Positions 17,508 through 27,334 are shown, numbered from the stretch's first letter. The stretch: DNA of 64,000 nucleotides from Streptococcus lutetiensis (GCF_900475675.1 NZ_LS483403.1:1364001-1428000), one strand, 5' to 3'. Notes: a model not told the origin generated them from the sequence alone. Numbers and translations are program-made.

Positions 17508-18015
17508 GTAATTCTCCTAAATATTGTAAAAACGCTGAATTGGCTAGCTGGCTGGGATTGGTGCCTGGTTGGTTCAAAGGCACAGCAAGACCAAGTTTGT
17601 CATAGTAGTCCTGCCAAAACTCAGAAATTTTCTGCTCATCATCGCCAAATTTCATAGGAACAGTTTCAAAAATCGGTAAGATTTCTGTAATATACTCTGA
17701 ACAATAATAACAATCATTATCAGGATAAAAACTATCATTATAAGGTCTACCAAGAAGATTCTTTGCAGCTGCCAGAACTTGGTCTGGATCTATTTTTGGA
17801 TAACGGTAAACCGAAACAAGCTGCTCATGTGTATCCAAAAATTCTCTCAAACTTTGTTTAACAACGCCTTGATTTCTCGTTGCATGATAAATCATCTGCT
17901 CAAAAAAGATACCAACGTGACTATACTGTCCCGTCGAATCCTTTATGGCTTGTGACATTTCTGAGACATCATACATAAAAAGTAAGTCTCCAGCCTGCAA
18001 TTCACGTAGTTTCAT
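17500..18015 (-). CDS. YiiX/YebB-like NlpC/P60 superfamily cysteine hydrolase
   Basis: Small protein of 171 residues resembling permuted NlpC/P60 papain-like enzymes. The start LQAGDLLFMYD, the His motif YSHVGIFF (His near residue 32) and the Cys motif CYYCSEYI (near 103-106, after GRPYNDSFYPDND) are the expected catalytic elements. Family members hydrolyse amide or ester bonds; substrate unknown. No signal peptide, so it is likely intracellular. It overlaps the downstream gene by 8 bp. Upstream is the divergent yaaA. Confidence 0.75.
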   Translation of the reverse strand: MKLRELQAGDLLFMYDVSEMSQAIKDSTGQYSHVGIFFEQMIYHATRNQGVVKQSLREFLDTHEQLVSVYRYPKIDPDQVLAAAKNLLGRPYNDSFYPDNDCYYCSEYITEILPIFETVPMKFGDDEQKISEFWQDYYDKLGLAVPLNQPGTNPSQLANSAFLQYLGELHD

Positions 18016-18079
18016 ATGTTAATTGTAACAAAAAACATAAGCGACTGCTAGAAGAAGACAATCTTAAAATGCTAATCAA

Positions 18080-18109
18080 TTGTAGCTAAGATTTATCGTA
18101 TGCTATAAT
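18080..18109 (+). promoter_or_regulatory. yaaA promoter predicting a leaderless mRNA
   Basis: Extended -10 TGCTATAAT (18101-18109) with a weak -35 TTGTAG (18080-18085, 18-bp spacer). The yaaA ATG is only 6 nt after the -10, so transcription should start at the ATG itself; no ribosome site is present. Confidence 0.6.
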
Positions 18110-18115
18110 GCCAGT

Positions 18116-18847
18116 ATGAAACTATTAATCCCTAACGCCAAAGAATTAAATACCAATCAAGATGCCTTTTCTTATCAGGAACTTTCTCAAAAGCCCCAAA
18201 CGATACTTGATATTTTGACGGATTTTTCTGTTAAAGATTTGACAAACTTTTATAAAATCAATTCTAGCAAAGCTGACCAAGAGTGGCTGCGCTGGCACCG
18301 CTTATCAGACAAAGAAACAAAAAGCTACCCTGCTTGGCTCTTATATGATGGGCTGATGTATCGCTATATGAATCGTCAGCAAGTCAGCCAAGCTGAACAA
18401 GACTACCTCGATGAGCACCTTCGTATCGCAACAGCTTTTTACGGTCTAATCAAACCGACAGAGCTGATTGCACCACACCGACTTGATTTTCAAGGCAATC
18501 TCAGAATCAAGAATACCTCATTAAAACAATTCTGGCGAGAAGATTACGATAAGCAAGTTCAAAAAGATGACCTTATCATCTCACTTCTATCATCAGAATT
18601 CGAGCAAGTCTTTTCACCAGATATCCGTAAACGCATGATTAAAATCATCTTTATGGAAAATCGAGCTGGTAAACTTAAAATCCATTCAACTATTTCTAAA
18701 AAAGGACGTGGTCGCCTAGTCTCACTCATGGCTGAAAAACAAATTGAAACACTTGAGGACATAAAGACATTAGCTTTCGACGGATTCTCATTTTCATTAG
18801 AGCATTCAGATGACAAGACAATCACCTTTATCCGAGATGGAGAATAA
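18116..18847 (+). CDS. yaaA: Peroxide stress protein YaaA (DUF328/UPF0246)
   Basis: DUF328 family protein of 243 residues. In E. coli YaaA lowers intracellular free iron and protects DNA and proteins during hydrogen peroxide stress. The family features are LLIPNAKELNTNQ at the N-terminus, the central YDGLMYRYM and RLDFQGNLRIKNTSLKQFW. Its promoter predicts a leaderless transcript. It is divergent from the NlpC/P60-like gene and ends at a strong bidirectional terminator. Confidence 0.88.
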   Translation: MKLLIPNAKELNTNQDAFSYQELSQKPQTILDILTDFSVKDLTNFYKINSSKADQEWLRWHRLSDKETKSYPAWLLYDGLMYRYMNRQQVSQAEQDYLDEHLRIATAFYGLIKPTELIAPHRLDFQGNLRIKNTSLKQFWREDYDKQVQKDDLIISLLSSEFEQVFSPDIRKRMIKIIFMENRAGKLKIHSTISKKGRGRLVSLMAEKQIETLEDIKTLAFDGFSFSLEHSDDKTITFIRDGE

Positions 18848-18878
18848 AAAAGCAAACAAGAAAACTTGTTTGCTTTTT
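18847..18878. terminator. Bidirectional terminator after yaaA
   Basis: Perfect 14-bp stem AAAAAGCAAACAAG / CTTGTTTGCTTTTT around aaaa. It serves yaaA and the convergent lipoprotein gene. Confidence 0.95.
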
Positions 18879-18884
18879 GTTTTG

Positions 18885-19832
18885 CTATTTTCTATAATAA
18901 TACGCTTCTGCAGGAAAATCAGTAAATTGTTGTCCTGCAACCAACCTTGGTTGGGAAGAATCCGAATGATCTTCTTTGGGATTTTTGACACCAGTAGGGT
19001 AAACTTCAATAGCAAATCCACCGGGTGCACCGTTAGCTGCACCACATGCTAAGGTAACTGTTCCATAAGAACTTTCTCGTGGCGAACTAATATTCATTCC
19101 TTCAAGCATTCCTTCATCACTAAATTCAAAAGTTTGCCCTCTACCATTTTCCCATGTTCCTGCTAATGATTCATAATTTCCACTAAGTATCTGATTAACA
19201 TCTAAATCATCAGAATTTGCTTGTTCACATACTAATGGTTGCCAATCAAGTACACTAAAATTAAATGTCTCTTTATTTTTTACATCAAAGTAATCCGTTA
19301 ATTCCACATCTTTACCAATTGGTACAGTAGCACTTTTTATAGTATCAATACCACTATTATCTGCTCTCAATTGATACTGGGTATCTTCCATTTCTGTTCC
19401 TGTTGATGTCCACTTAGCAGTAATAATCGTTCCATCTGTGTAAATATTTGCAGCTTCTCGATAACCACCACTTGATGCAACATAACTTTGTGCCAAATAG
19501 TCAGCTACTCCGTTATTATCATAATAAAGAGCCGCAAATTCAACTGTTCCCGTAGACTCCCAGTACCGTCCAGAAAATAGTTCATCCTGACCATTCCCAT
19601 CGATATCATAATAAGCGTAATGCGTCGCTGGAGTGTCACTTGTATCATTTCTAAGTTTTTCTAAAACGATATCATAAATACTATTATCACTAGCTTCTTT
19701 TTTATCAGATGCCGAAGTAGATGAAGATGAGCCAGTATACCAATTTCCTGATACTTTCTGATTACTATTTTTCTTAGAACATGCACCTAAAACTAATAAA
19801 GTAATAACAATTAATAGAATTCTCTTTTTCAT
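18885..19832 (-). CDS. Lipoprotein with C-terminal SLAGTW module (DUF6287-like)
   Basis: Extracellular lipoprotein of 315 residues with lipobox LGAC (Cys18) and a Ser/Thr/Lys-rich linker (about 30-50). Residues about 55-200 resemble a surface sensor domain with Ca-binding-like DIDGNGQDE (near 75). The C-terminal third begins with NYESLAGTWENGRGQTFEF and ends in ...YYYRK, closely matching the neighbouring lipoprotein at 19851-21029. The C-terminal module resembles DUF6287 of streptococcal lipoproteins (from memory). The function is unknown; no enzyme motif is visible. Confidence 0.75.
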   Translation of the reverse strand: MKKRILLIVITLLVLGACSKKNSNQKVSGNWYTGSSSSTSASDKKEASDNSIYDIVLEKLRNDTSDTPATHYAYYDIDGNGQDELFSGRYWESTGTVEFAALYYDNNGVADYLAQSYVASSGGYREAANIYTDGTIITAKWTSTGTEMEDTQYQLRADNSGIDTIKSATVPIGKDVELTDYFDVKNKETFNFSVLDWQPLVCEQANSDDLDVNQILSGNYESLAGTWENGRGQTFEFSDEGMLEGMNISSPRESSYGTVTLACGAANGAPGGFAIEVYPTGVKNPKEDHSDSSQPRLVAGQQFTDFPAEAYYYRK

Positions 19833-19850
19833 TTACAATTTCCTTCCATG

Positions 19851-21029
19851 TTATTGACGATAATAATAGTAATCATTAGATGAATGATAAACACCATTCT
19901 GTGTTGGTACAATTCGGGGTTTAGAAATATCAGACTTATCTCCCGATGGGTTTTCAAACCCAACTTTAAATAACGCCAATAAACCACCAGTGAAACCATT
20001 CCCCATTCCTATATAAGGAATGCCATCATTTTCATATCTAAAGGCACCTTGCAAACTTTCTTCACCTGTGTTCCCACTTACTGTACTAGTAACAGATCCA
20101 TCAACTCGAATAACAAGAGTATCACCTTTTCCGTTACGCCATGTTCCAGCAAGCGATTCGTAGTTTTCATCCTTTATCTCTTCCAAATTAATATCATTGG
20201 CGGATTCTAGCTCAGCATCATAAGCTAATTGTGTTTTAAGAGCACCAGACCAAGCATAACATTTCTGACCATCAATATTAACTTCCCACCAAGTTGAGTT
20301 ATTATCAACTGATTCTCCACTAACATAATCTAATACTTGAAGAATATCACCCTTTTGTTTTTTAGTAACAACATCAGCTGATAAGCTTGGTTTTAAACGT
20401 AAATTCAATACATCTACACTAACAACGTAGTTAGCTTTTTCAGGTTTAGCATGAAAATAAACTTGTAATGCTGATTTTACCTCTTCACCTGTTGTTAATA
20501 CTTTATTACCATCATCATTAGTATAACCATAAAGCACTACCTTGTTTTCATCTTTTACAGAATTAACGTTGCCATTAACACGTTGAAGTTCTTGAACAGG
20601 AATATCTATCGTGATTTTAACACTTGGAACAAGTTCTACTCGACTAGGTTCTTCTCCATTTACAGTCATATTACCTGATGTAACATAAGTTTGTACAGTA
20701 TTAGAATCCTCATAATCTTCAATTGTGTACTGTCCTTTTAAAGGATTTCCAGCATTGAATGCCATCAATTCTGCGCCAGCTCTACATAAAGTTGCAGTAC
20801 CATCATTATTTAAGCTTATCCCACATGTCATCAAGGTTGAAGTATTTGATGCAACATAATAATAACGATAATTTAAAAACCAATCAGAATAATCTTTTTT
20901 CTCTTTTGTTACATTCTTAGACTCGACAACTTCTCTTGTGCCATGGCTTGTTTTTACTTTACTACCATTTGATTGCTGATGACATCCAACTAAAATAAAA
21001 CAACAAAATAAAAAGATAATTTTTTTCAT
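19851..21029 (-). CDS. Lipoprotein with SH3b domain and C-terminal SLAGTW module
   Basis: Lipoprotein of 392 residues with lipobox LVGC (Cys16). A domain without clear homology (about 45-200) is followed by a bacterial SH3 domain (about 203-266, SVDVLNLRLKPSLSADVVTK ... WWEVNIDGQKCYAWSG), which usually binds cell wall. The C-terminal module starts at NYESLAGTWRNGKGDTLVI and ends ...YYYYRQ, matching the next gene. The two genes are 18 bp apart and probably arose by duplication with later domain change. The role is unknown; a wall-associated sensor or adhesin is a guess. Confidence 0.72.
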   Translation of the reverse strand: MKKIIFLFCCFILVGCHQQSNGSKVKTSHGTREVVESKNVTKEKKDYSDWFLNYRYYYVASNTSTLMTCGISLNNDGTATLCRAGAELMAFNAGNPLKGQYTIEDYEDSNTVQTYVTSGNMTVNGEEPSRVELVPSVKITIDIPVQELQRVNGNVNSVKDENKVVLYGYTNDDGNKVLTTGEEVKSALQVYFHAKPEKANYVVSVDVLNLRLKPSLSADVVTKKQKGDILQVLDYVSGESVDNNSTWWEVNIDGQKCYAWSGALKTQLAYDAELESANDINLEEIKDENYESLAGTWRNGKGDTLVIRVDGSVTSTVSGNTGEESLQGAFRYENDGIPYIGMGNGFTGGLLALFKVGFENPSGDKSDISKPRIVPTQNGVYHSSNDYYYYRQ

Positions 21030-21073
21030 ATCAATATCTTTAATTTTTTATCTCCTCAATATACAAAGCATAC

Positions 21074-21100
21074 AAAAAGGCGACTTGCATCGCCCTTTTG
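21074..21100 (-). terminator. Terminator of ppaC
   Basis: On the minus strand AAAAGGGCGA-tgcaag-TCGCCTTTTT, between ppaC and the lipoprotein genes. Confidence 0.85.
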
Positions 21101-21118
21101 TTATCCTATCACTTTTGA

Positions 21119-22051
21119 TTAGGCGTTGAAGCTTTCTGTCAATTGTGGAACAACTTGTTTTTTACGTGAAACTGCACCAGCAAGGAATGCGTGGTTGTTT
21201 TCAAGTTTGAAGTTGAAGGCAGCTTCAACTTTATCCATATTAGCACCAAGTGCCAAGATTTCAGAGTTTGAGTTAAGGATATCAGTAATCATAAGAACAA
21301 AGTCAGAGTATCCGTTAGCTTGGATAGCAGCTGTCATTGCAGCTTCGATTTCTGCTCGACGTTCAAGAACTTCGTTGATATCAACTGTATTAACTTGTGC
21401 AACACGAACTAGGTTTCCGTTAAGTTCGAATGATTTTGCATCGATGTCAATCAATTCTTCAGCAGATTTTGTTGCCAAGTTTGTACCAGCTTTAAGCAAT
21501 GCCAACCCGTATTCTTCAAGGTTAACACCTGCGATTTCTGCCAAGTCAGCAGCAACAGCTGGGTCAGTTGCGTGAGTTGTTGGTGATTTAAGAAGAAGTG
21601 TATCTGAAATCAAACCAGACAAAAGCAAACCAGCCATTTCTTTAGGAATAGCAACACCGTTTTCTTTGTAAAGACGGTAAATAATTGATGAAGCTGAACC
21701 AACTGGTTCTAAACGCATATAAAGTGGGTTAGCAGTTTCAAAGTTAGAAACACGGTGGTGGTCAATTACTTCAACAACTTCAACGTCACGGATATCTGAG
21801 ATTGATTGTTGGAATTCATTGTGGTCTGTCAAAATAACTTGGTCAGCACCTTCAGCTTTTGCTGATTCAACAACGCGTGGTGCTTCTACACCGAAGTAGT
21901 TCAATGCAAAAATTGTTTCTTCGTTTGGAGTTCCAAGAGCAACAGCTTCAGCATCTACACCAAGTTCACGTTTCAAGTATGCGTATGCGATTGATGAACC
22001 AAGCGCATCAGAGTCTGGATTTTGGTGACCAAAAACTAAAATTTTAGACAT
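21119..22051 (-). CDS. ppaC: Manganese-dependent inorganic pyrophosphatase
   Basis: Family II pyrophosphatase of 310 residues that hydrolyses pyrophosphate to phosphate and pulls biosynthetic reactions forward. DHH superfamily: metal ligands in [12 protein letters not shown] (near 8-19) and DHHRVSNF (near 97), and the C-terminal DHHA2 domain with SRKKQVVP. I chose ATG 22051 ([13 protein letters not shown]); the longer frame from 22111 adds residues not found in this family. Monocistronic with its own terminator. It is distinct from the hexameric family I enzyme. Confidence 0.96.
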   Translation of the reverse strand: MSKILVFGHQNPDSDALGSSIAYAYLKRELGVDAEAVALGTPNEETIFALNYFGVEAPRVVESAKAEGADQVILTDHNEFQQSISDIRDVEVVEVIDHHRVSNFETANPLYMRLEPVGSASSIIYRLYKENGVAIPKEMAGLLLSGLISDTLLLKSPTTHATDPAVAADLAEIAGVNLEEYGLALLKAGTNLATKSAEELIDIDAKSFELNGNLVRVAQVNTVDINEVLERRAEIEAAMTAAIQANGYSDFVLMITDILNSNSEILALGANMDKVEAAFNFKLENNHAFLAGAVSRKKQVVPQLTESFNA

Positions 22052-22200
22052 GTTTTTTACCTCATAATAATTATTTATTCTTATTTTAGCAAAATTTAAA
22101 GGAGATAGCAAAGCTGGCAGGCTCTTTTAAGCCGTTATTCCAACAAAAAAGCACCTTTATCAACAAGCTCTAGTACTTAATAATAAAAATGCTTTCATTT

Positions 22201-22842
22201 TTAGTCTATTTCTTTCGTTTCTTTTACAGAACCTTCTTGAGATTTTTCTGAATCTATCGTAAAAGTTTCTGATATTTTTTCAGAAACTTGATCTTTTTTA
22301 TCTAACTTTTCCTGTTCTAAAGCAAGACGTAAAAGACGTTCTTCTTCCTCATGATTTTCTTGATTTCGAATTGCTTCTTGGCGTTTGCGGTAAGCCATAT
22401 ATTTTCGGCTATTATCCACAATGTGTAAATTCTTAATGCCTTTAACTAGTAAGCGCCAGATAACGGAAATCAAGGATTCTAGTAAAAGTAATAATTCAAT
22501 CACAACCACACCAAGCAAACTCCATGCCATAAAAAGTGTGACCAAAAGTTGTGAAAAAATCTTCTTTAGATTTCCTAAGTCGTTATTATGAATGGATAAA
22601 GTTTCCAAGAAAAGATTAAGAATGCCTTGTAAAAGCCCAGACTTAACAGATTTATCACTGCTTGTGTCCATTTCTCCTTGGCTCGGTATCACTAAGACAA
22701 TATCACCATCTTGGATATAATCAACTCTATCCCCTAGTGCGATATCAAAATCAAATAAGTCACGCGCTAATTTTTTTATCTTGCCATCTTGCGTCAAATA
22801 GACGAAGTGATCGTCAAATTTTAAAACTTTGTAACTGTTCAT
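22201..22842 (-). CDS. Hypothetical membrane protein with charged tails
   Basis: 213-residue protein I do not recognise. The N-terminal 55 residues form a small beta-rich cytoplasmic domain (FDDHFVYLTQDGKIKKLARDLFDFDI), the centre (about 95-135) has one or two hydrophobic helices (LLVTLFMAWSLLGVVVIELL), and the C-terminal 65 residues are highly charged, Glu/Lys-rich and probably coiled (QENHEEEERLLRLALEQEKL). The ATG at 22842 follows AAGGTGG; a GTG at 22851 lies within that site. It lies between ppaC and pflA with no operon partner. Confidence 0.65.
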   Translation of the reverse strand: MNSYKVLKFDDHFVYLTQDGKIKKLARDLFDFDIALGDRVDYIQDGDIVLVIPSQGEMDTSSDKSVKSGLLQGILNLFLETLSIHNNDLGNLKKIFSQLLVTLFMAWSLLGVVVIELLLLLESLISVIWRLLVKGIKNLHIVDNSRKYMAYRKRQEAIRNQENHEEEERLLRLALEQEKLDKKDQVSEKISETFTIDSEKSQEGSVKETKEID

Positions 22843-22902
22843 AGTGTCCACCTTGTGATAGAGCTTATCAAAGATTCATCTCAATGTCAATAGTCAACCT
22901 GT

Positions 22903-23691
22903 CTAGTGATGAATGCGTTTCATGTAGTCTGTGTAAGACTCCGTGTGCATCAGCTCTTTCGCATTTTGGACGCGTTCTCTAGTCGGTGGTTTGACCCCTT
23001 CAAGCGTATAAGGAATTCCCAATTCACGCCACTTGAATTCACCTAGAGTATGGTAAGGCAAAATTTCAAATTTATCCACATTTTTTAGCGTTGCTACAAA
23101 TTTTCCTAGCTCAATCAAGTCTTCATCAAAATCTGTCAAGCCTGGAACCAAGACATGACGAATCCAGACTGGGACACCTTTATCAGACAAATAGCGTGCA
23201 AAATCTAGAATATTAGTATTGGGTTGACGTGTTACAACAATGTGTTGTTTAGGATTGATTTCTTTTAAATCTAAAAGAATTAAATCCGTCACAGCTAGTA
23301 ACTGATCCACAATTTCGTGATATTCAGGCGTATCTCGGAACGTAAAACCACAAGTATCGAGCGTGCAATGAATTCCTAATTCTTTAGCCTTGGTAAAAAG
23401 GGCTGTTACAAACTCAATTTGCAACATGGCTTCACCACCTGAAACGGTAATCCCACCATTTTCACCCCAGAAATGTCGATAACGCAAAGCTTCTGCCAAA
23501 ACATCATCCACGGTGCGCTCACGTGAATTATTTGTCTCTAATGCCCAAGTATCAGGATTGTGACAATATTGGCAACGCATCTTGCAGCCTTGCATAAAAA
23601 TGACAAAGCGAACACCAGGACCATCCACGGAACCAAAACTTTCTGTTGAATGAATCATTCCTGTCACTTTTCCGTAATCTATTTCAGTCAT
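22903..23691 (-). CDS. pflA: Pyruvate formate-lyase activating enzyme
   Basis: Radical SAM enzyme of 262 residues that installs the glycyl radical on pyruvate formate-lyase under anaerobic conditions. The 4Fe-4S cluster motif C-x3-C-x2-C is in CKMRCQYCHNPD (near residues 31-40), and the GGE SAM motif is in VSGGEAML. The length and the C-terminal LPYHTLGEFKW are normal. In streptococci pflA supports mixed-acid fermentation. It is a single gene here; its substrate enzyme is not in the window. Confidence 0.96.
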   Translation of the reverse strand: MTEIDYGKVTGMIHSTESFGSVDGPGVRFVIFMQGCKMRCQYCHNPDTWALETNNSRERTVDDVLAEALRYRHFWGENGGITVSGGEAMLQIEFVTALFTKAKELGIHCTLDTCGFTFRDTPEYHEIVDQLLAVTDLILLDLKEINPKQHIVVTRQPNTNILDFARYLSDKGVPVWIRHVLVPGLTDFDEDLIELGKFVATLKNVDKFEILPYHTLGEFKWRELGIPYTLEGVKPPTRERVQNAKELMHTESYTDYMKRIHH

Positions 23692-23837
23692 TTTCTAACA
23701 TCCTTTGTAACCGTTTTTCTAATTTTCATTATACCATTTTCCAGAGAAAAGATGGTGATAAAAAACTAGTAAAACAGCTCTTATATATCAGTTTTTAAGT
23801 CAATCAAAGCGTTAAGTCATCACATCAATCTATTGAA

Positions 23838-23868
23838 AAAAAAAGACTAAGCTAAAAGCTTAATCTTC
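23838..23868 (-). terminator. Terminator overlapping the CNNM/CorC stop codon
   Basis: On the minus strand GAtTAAGCT-ttt-AGCTTAgTC followed by nine T residues; the stem includes the stop codon at 23860-23862. Confidence 0.8.
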
Positions 23869-25191
23869 CTCAGGGATCTGTTCTATATCAGAAATGACAA
23901 CTTTCAATTTCGTCACACGACCATCTTTTACTTTATCATTTGTTAAAACAAGGTGTTTTTCTTTTGAATCAACTTCAAAACTTTCACGACTATTCTGACT
24001 TGGAATGTTACCAACCCCTGTCAAATAGAATCCAGCAATAGTATCGACATTATCACTATCTAAATCAAGGTCAAAGTAATCATTGAAATCATTCAAGGTC
24101 ATTGTACCAAGGACAATATAAATATCTTCACCAATTTCACGAACACATTGTTCTGCTTTATCGGTTTCGTCATCAATTTCACCGACAATTTCTTCAAGCA
24201 AATCTTCAAGGGTTACAATCCCAGCAACACCACCGTATTCATCAAGTAGAATTGCCATTTGATTTTGAGTGTTTCGCAATTGACGCAATAAATCATCAAC
24301 AAAAATTGTTTCAGGAACGAACAAAGGTTCTTGCAAGATTTTACGCAAGACAATATTATCAAAACCTTCGCTAAAACCAGCAGCTAGCAAACGTTTAGTG
24401 TGAAGGACACCAATAATCTTATCCTTGTCATCATCATAGACGGGAATACGTGAAAAGTGTCTTTTCAGAATTTCTTGAATATTTTCTTGCGTGTCATCAT
24501 TGATGTCAATCATGAAAGCATCTGTACGTGGTACCATGACTTCACGCGCCATCAATTCATCAAGTGAGAAGATACCTTGAAGCATTTCAATCTCTTCTGC
24601 ATCCAAAGTCTCTTCACTATTTGTCAGCATGTATTCAATCTCATCACGTGTCATTTTTTCATCGGCATCATCAAATGTCATTGGTGTGATGCGTGACAAA
24701 AGATTTGTTGAGGCTGATAATAACCAGACAAATGGGCTAACCAATTTCCCAATAAGGATAATGACTGGAGCTGAAATAACCGCTAAGTTTTCCTTAAGGT
24801 TCATGGCAATGCGTTTTGGATAAAGTTCTCCAAGAACGATTGAAATATAAGTCAAAAAAACAAGTGAAATCACGCTACCAGCTGTTTTTGCCCAGACATA
24901 ATTTCCAAACCAAGAGGCAATCACACCACCAAGTGAAGCAGACAAACTAGCCCCTTGTAAAAGTCCGATAAAAGTAATCCCAACTTGAATCGTTGATAAA
25001 AAGTTATTTGGTTTTTCTAGGACAGACAAAAGACGAATATATTTTTTATTTCCTTCTTCTGCTTTTTGTTCAACACGTGAACGATTTAAAGACACTAAAG
25101 CCATCTCAGAAGCTGAGAAAAAGGCGTTTAATAAGGTCAAAATTAACAATAAAACAAATTGCAATACTAAATTCTGACTCGGGTCTTCCAT
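23860..25191 (-). CDS. CNNM/CorC (hemolysin C-like) transporter family protein
   Basis: Membrane protein of 443 residues with a DUF21 transmembrane domain (about 1-200, starting LQFVLLLILTLLNAFFSASEMAL), a CBS domain pair (about 215-335; MVPRTDAFMID, FSRIPVYDDD, ILLDEYGGVAGIVTLEDLLEE) and a CorC_HlyC domain at the C-terminus (about 350-435). This architecture is that of CNNM magnesium transporters and hemolysin-like proteins; magnesium/cobalt efflux is inferred from the family. The older name hemolysin does not imply toxin activity. Its terminator overlaps the stop. Confidence 0.9.
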   Translation of the reverse strand: MEDPSQNLVLQFVLLLILTLLNAFFSASEMALVSLNRSRVEQKAEEGNKKYIRLLSVLEKPNNFLSTIQVGITFIGLLQGASLSASLGGVIASWFGNYVWAKTAGSVISLVFLTYISIVLGELYPKRIAMNLKENLAVISAPVIILIGKLVSPFVWLLSASTNLLSRITPMTFDDADEKMTRDEIEYMLTNSEETLDAEEIEMLQGIFSLDELMAREVMVPRTDAFMIDINDDTQENIQEILKRHFSRIPVYDDDKDKIIGVLHTKRLLAAGFSEGFDNIVLRKILQEPLFVPETIFVDDLLRQLRNTQNQMAILLDEYGGVAGIVTLEDLLEEIVGEIDDETDKAEQCVREIGEDIYIVLGTMTLNDFNDYFDLDLDSDNVDTIAGFYLTGVGNIPSQNSRESFEVDSKEKHLVLTNDKVKDGRVTKLKVVISDIEQIPEED

Positions 25192-25328
25192 ATAAATCTT
25201 ACTCCTCTTCTATCTCAAATAGGTTTTAATCACCTATATTCTATTCTTAATGCAGTGACTACATTATAGCATATTTTCGAATTAATGTACCAAACAAATA
25301 CTGCAAGAATCTACTATCTTTCTTCTAT

Positions 25329-25362
25329 AATAAAAGACCCAGTTACATAAACTGAGTCCTTT
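25329..25362. terminator. Terminator downstream of the lacS pseudogene
   Basis: AAAAGAC.CAGTT / AACTG.GTC.TTTT around acata, 11 bp from the ancestral lacS stop. Confidence 0.8.
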
Positions 25363-25372
25363 TCATATTTCC

Positions 25373-27292
25373 TTAGTTCAAGGTCAACACATCATCACCA
25401 GCTTATACGTTTATACCAGCAGGATCTTTCATCACAAAGTCATTAAAGACATGTGAATTTATGACAGTGACAATAACCGTATCATCAAGTCCATCTTTTT
25501 TGATTGCTGGATCCCAGAATTCAATCAATTTATCACCTTTTTTAACATACTCTACTTCAACCACATAAGAGACAAATCCTGTTCCCTTTAGTTTCACGGT
25601 TCCAATACCAATGTGAATCAACAAGACAATACCATCTTCAGAAACCAAACCAACAGCGTGACGAGTGGTAAAGACTTGACGAACCATTGCATCAAATGGC
25701 GCATAAACACAACGATCGCTTGGTTTAATGGCAAATCCTTTACCAAGTCTTTCTTTTGCAAAGATTGGGTCATCTACATCTGACAAGGCAATCAGTTGAC
25801 CTGAAATTGGAGCTGAGATATTCAGACCACCATCTGTTTCGACATCATCTTCGATGTATTCGTATCCCCAAGTACGTTCAAGTTCTTCAACAATTTCAGC
25901 GTGTTTTTATTCAGTTAATTTAACACGGAAGAAGAAAACCAAACTACTTAAAATAATCAAAGCAAATGGTATAGCAAAGACATAAAGTTTAAAAGAAATG
26001 ATTCCTGCTTTTGTAATGGAACCAGCTGTCGCACCCGTTGTCATCCCAGCAGCAACTGCTGCACCAATAACAAGATTTGAAATAGCCCCAACAAATTTAT
26101 CCAACAAAGGACGAACTGACAAGGTCAAAGCTTCATCACGGTGACCAAGTTTCCATTGATCATATTCCACACAGTCTGTGATAATCATCAAGACCACAAG
26201 AAAAACAAGAGGTTGTGGAATAAAGAATAATTTATCAGCAAGTAAAACAAGAGCTAGTGATGTTCCAGCGACTGAAAAGAGACCAATACCGCAAAGTATC
26301 ACAGCGATACAAGCAAAGAATAAATTACGACGATTCAATTTTCCAGCTAATTGTGGGAAAAGAGAAACGGAAAGCAAACCGACAACTGTATTAATCGTAC
26401 CTAAGATTGAAAATTGAGCGGCATGTCCCATGATGTAAGTAAAGTAATACGATTAAGAAGCATTTAAAATACTAATCCCAGTTGTATACAAGACATATGA
26501 CAAAGCAATCGCCATTAATTGGTCGTTTTTAGTTAAGACTTTAAGAATATCTTTGAAGCCTGTTTTCTCAGTATTTTTACGAAGGTCGGACTCGATTTCA
26601 TGTGTACCAAAGGCTACAGCCAAAACGGTTAACACACCTAACAAAGCCACAATAAAAGCAAACCAGAACCAACCACGGTTATCTCCTGCACCGCCATTAC
26701 GATGAAGTGAGAAGAAAAGAACGATTGGCATAATCACAACACCAACAATATTAGCACCGATTGTTGAATTAATACGAGCAAAAGTTGCTGTTTTTTCACG
26801 TTCTTCAGAGCTAAATGATAGTACTGGAACCATTGACCAAAAACCGATATCTTTAAAAGAATAAAAAATATTCATCGTGATATAGATGAAAACAAAGATA
26901 ATCAAGTAAAGTACTGGATTTGTCTTATTAAGTCCACCCATATCAGTAAATAAAATCAATAAAGCAAGTGAGCTGATTGTACCACCAGCTACTACCCACG
27001 GTTTGAATTTTCCCCGGCGTGTCTTTGTATTGTCAATCATATTTCCAATAAAAGGAGCAATAATCAATTCAACAATACGCAAACCTGCGATAAGCTGAGT
27101 GATATACAAAACCATGCGATTATTTTGTGCTGCATCACCTGTATTAAATAAGTGTGAGGTAACAAAAGTGATGAAGTATGCTGACAAGGTCGCATAAAAA
27201 ATATCGTGACCAAATGCCCCAAAAGCATACGAAATACGTGAAGTAGCTGCAGATTTTTTCAAATCTTTGCTTGCATGAGTCGTTTGATTCAT
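25373..27292 (-). pseudogene. lacS: lacS-type galactoside:cation symporter with fused EIIA domain, three in-frame stops
   Basis: A single continuous frame of 640 codons encodes a glycoside-pentoside-hexuronide symporter (N-terminus [20 protein letters not shown]; 12 helices to about residue 460) followed by a PTS EIIA(Glc)-like regulatory domain (about 500-630; LLIHIGIGTVKLKG contains the phosphorylatable His). The length matches Streptococcus thermophilus LacS (634 aa). Three TAA codons lie in frame at 26453-26455, 25907-25909 and 25403-25405; between them the reading frame is intact, with no indel. The ancestral stop is the TAA at 25373-25375 (AGDDVLTLN). The three resulting fragments are therefore one broken gene, not three genes. 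The ATG follows AAGGAGAG. No beta-galactosidase gene is nearby. Confidence 0.9.
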
Positions 27293-27334
27293 AGAACTCT
27301 CCTTCTTCTAACAACTTTGTTTTTTGATTATATA

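Noticed and set aside
23860..25191. Hemolysin toxin gene
   Set aside because: The DUF21-CBS-CorC architecture is that of CNNM transporters; the hemolysin name is historical.
25403..25786. Stand-alone EIIA(Glc)-type protein
   Set aside because: It is the same frame as the upstream lacS pieces and has no ribosome site; it is the C-terminal domain of the broken symporter.
25373..27292. Reassigned or programmed TAA readthrough in lacS
   Set aside because: TAA ends most genes here normally, and no readthrough context is seen; simple nonsense mutation is more likely.
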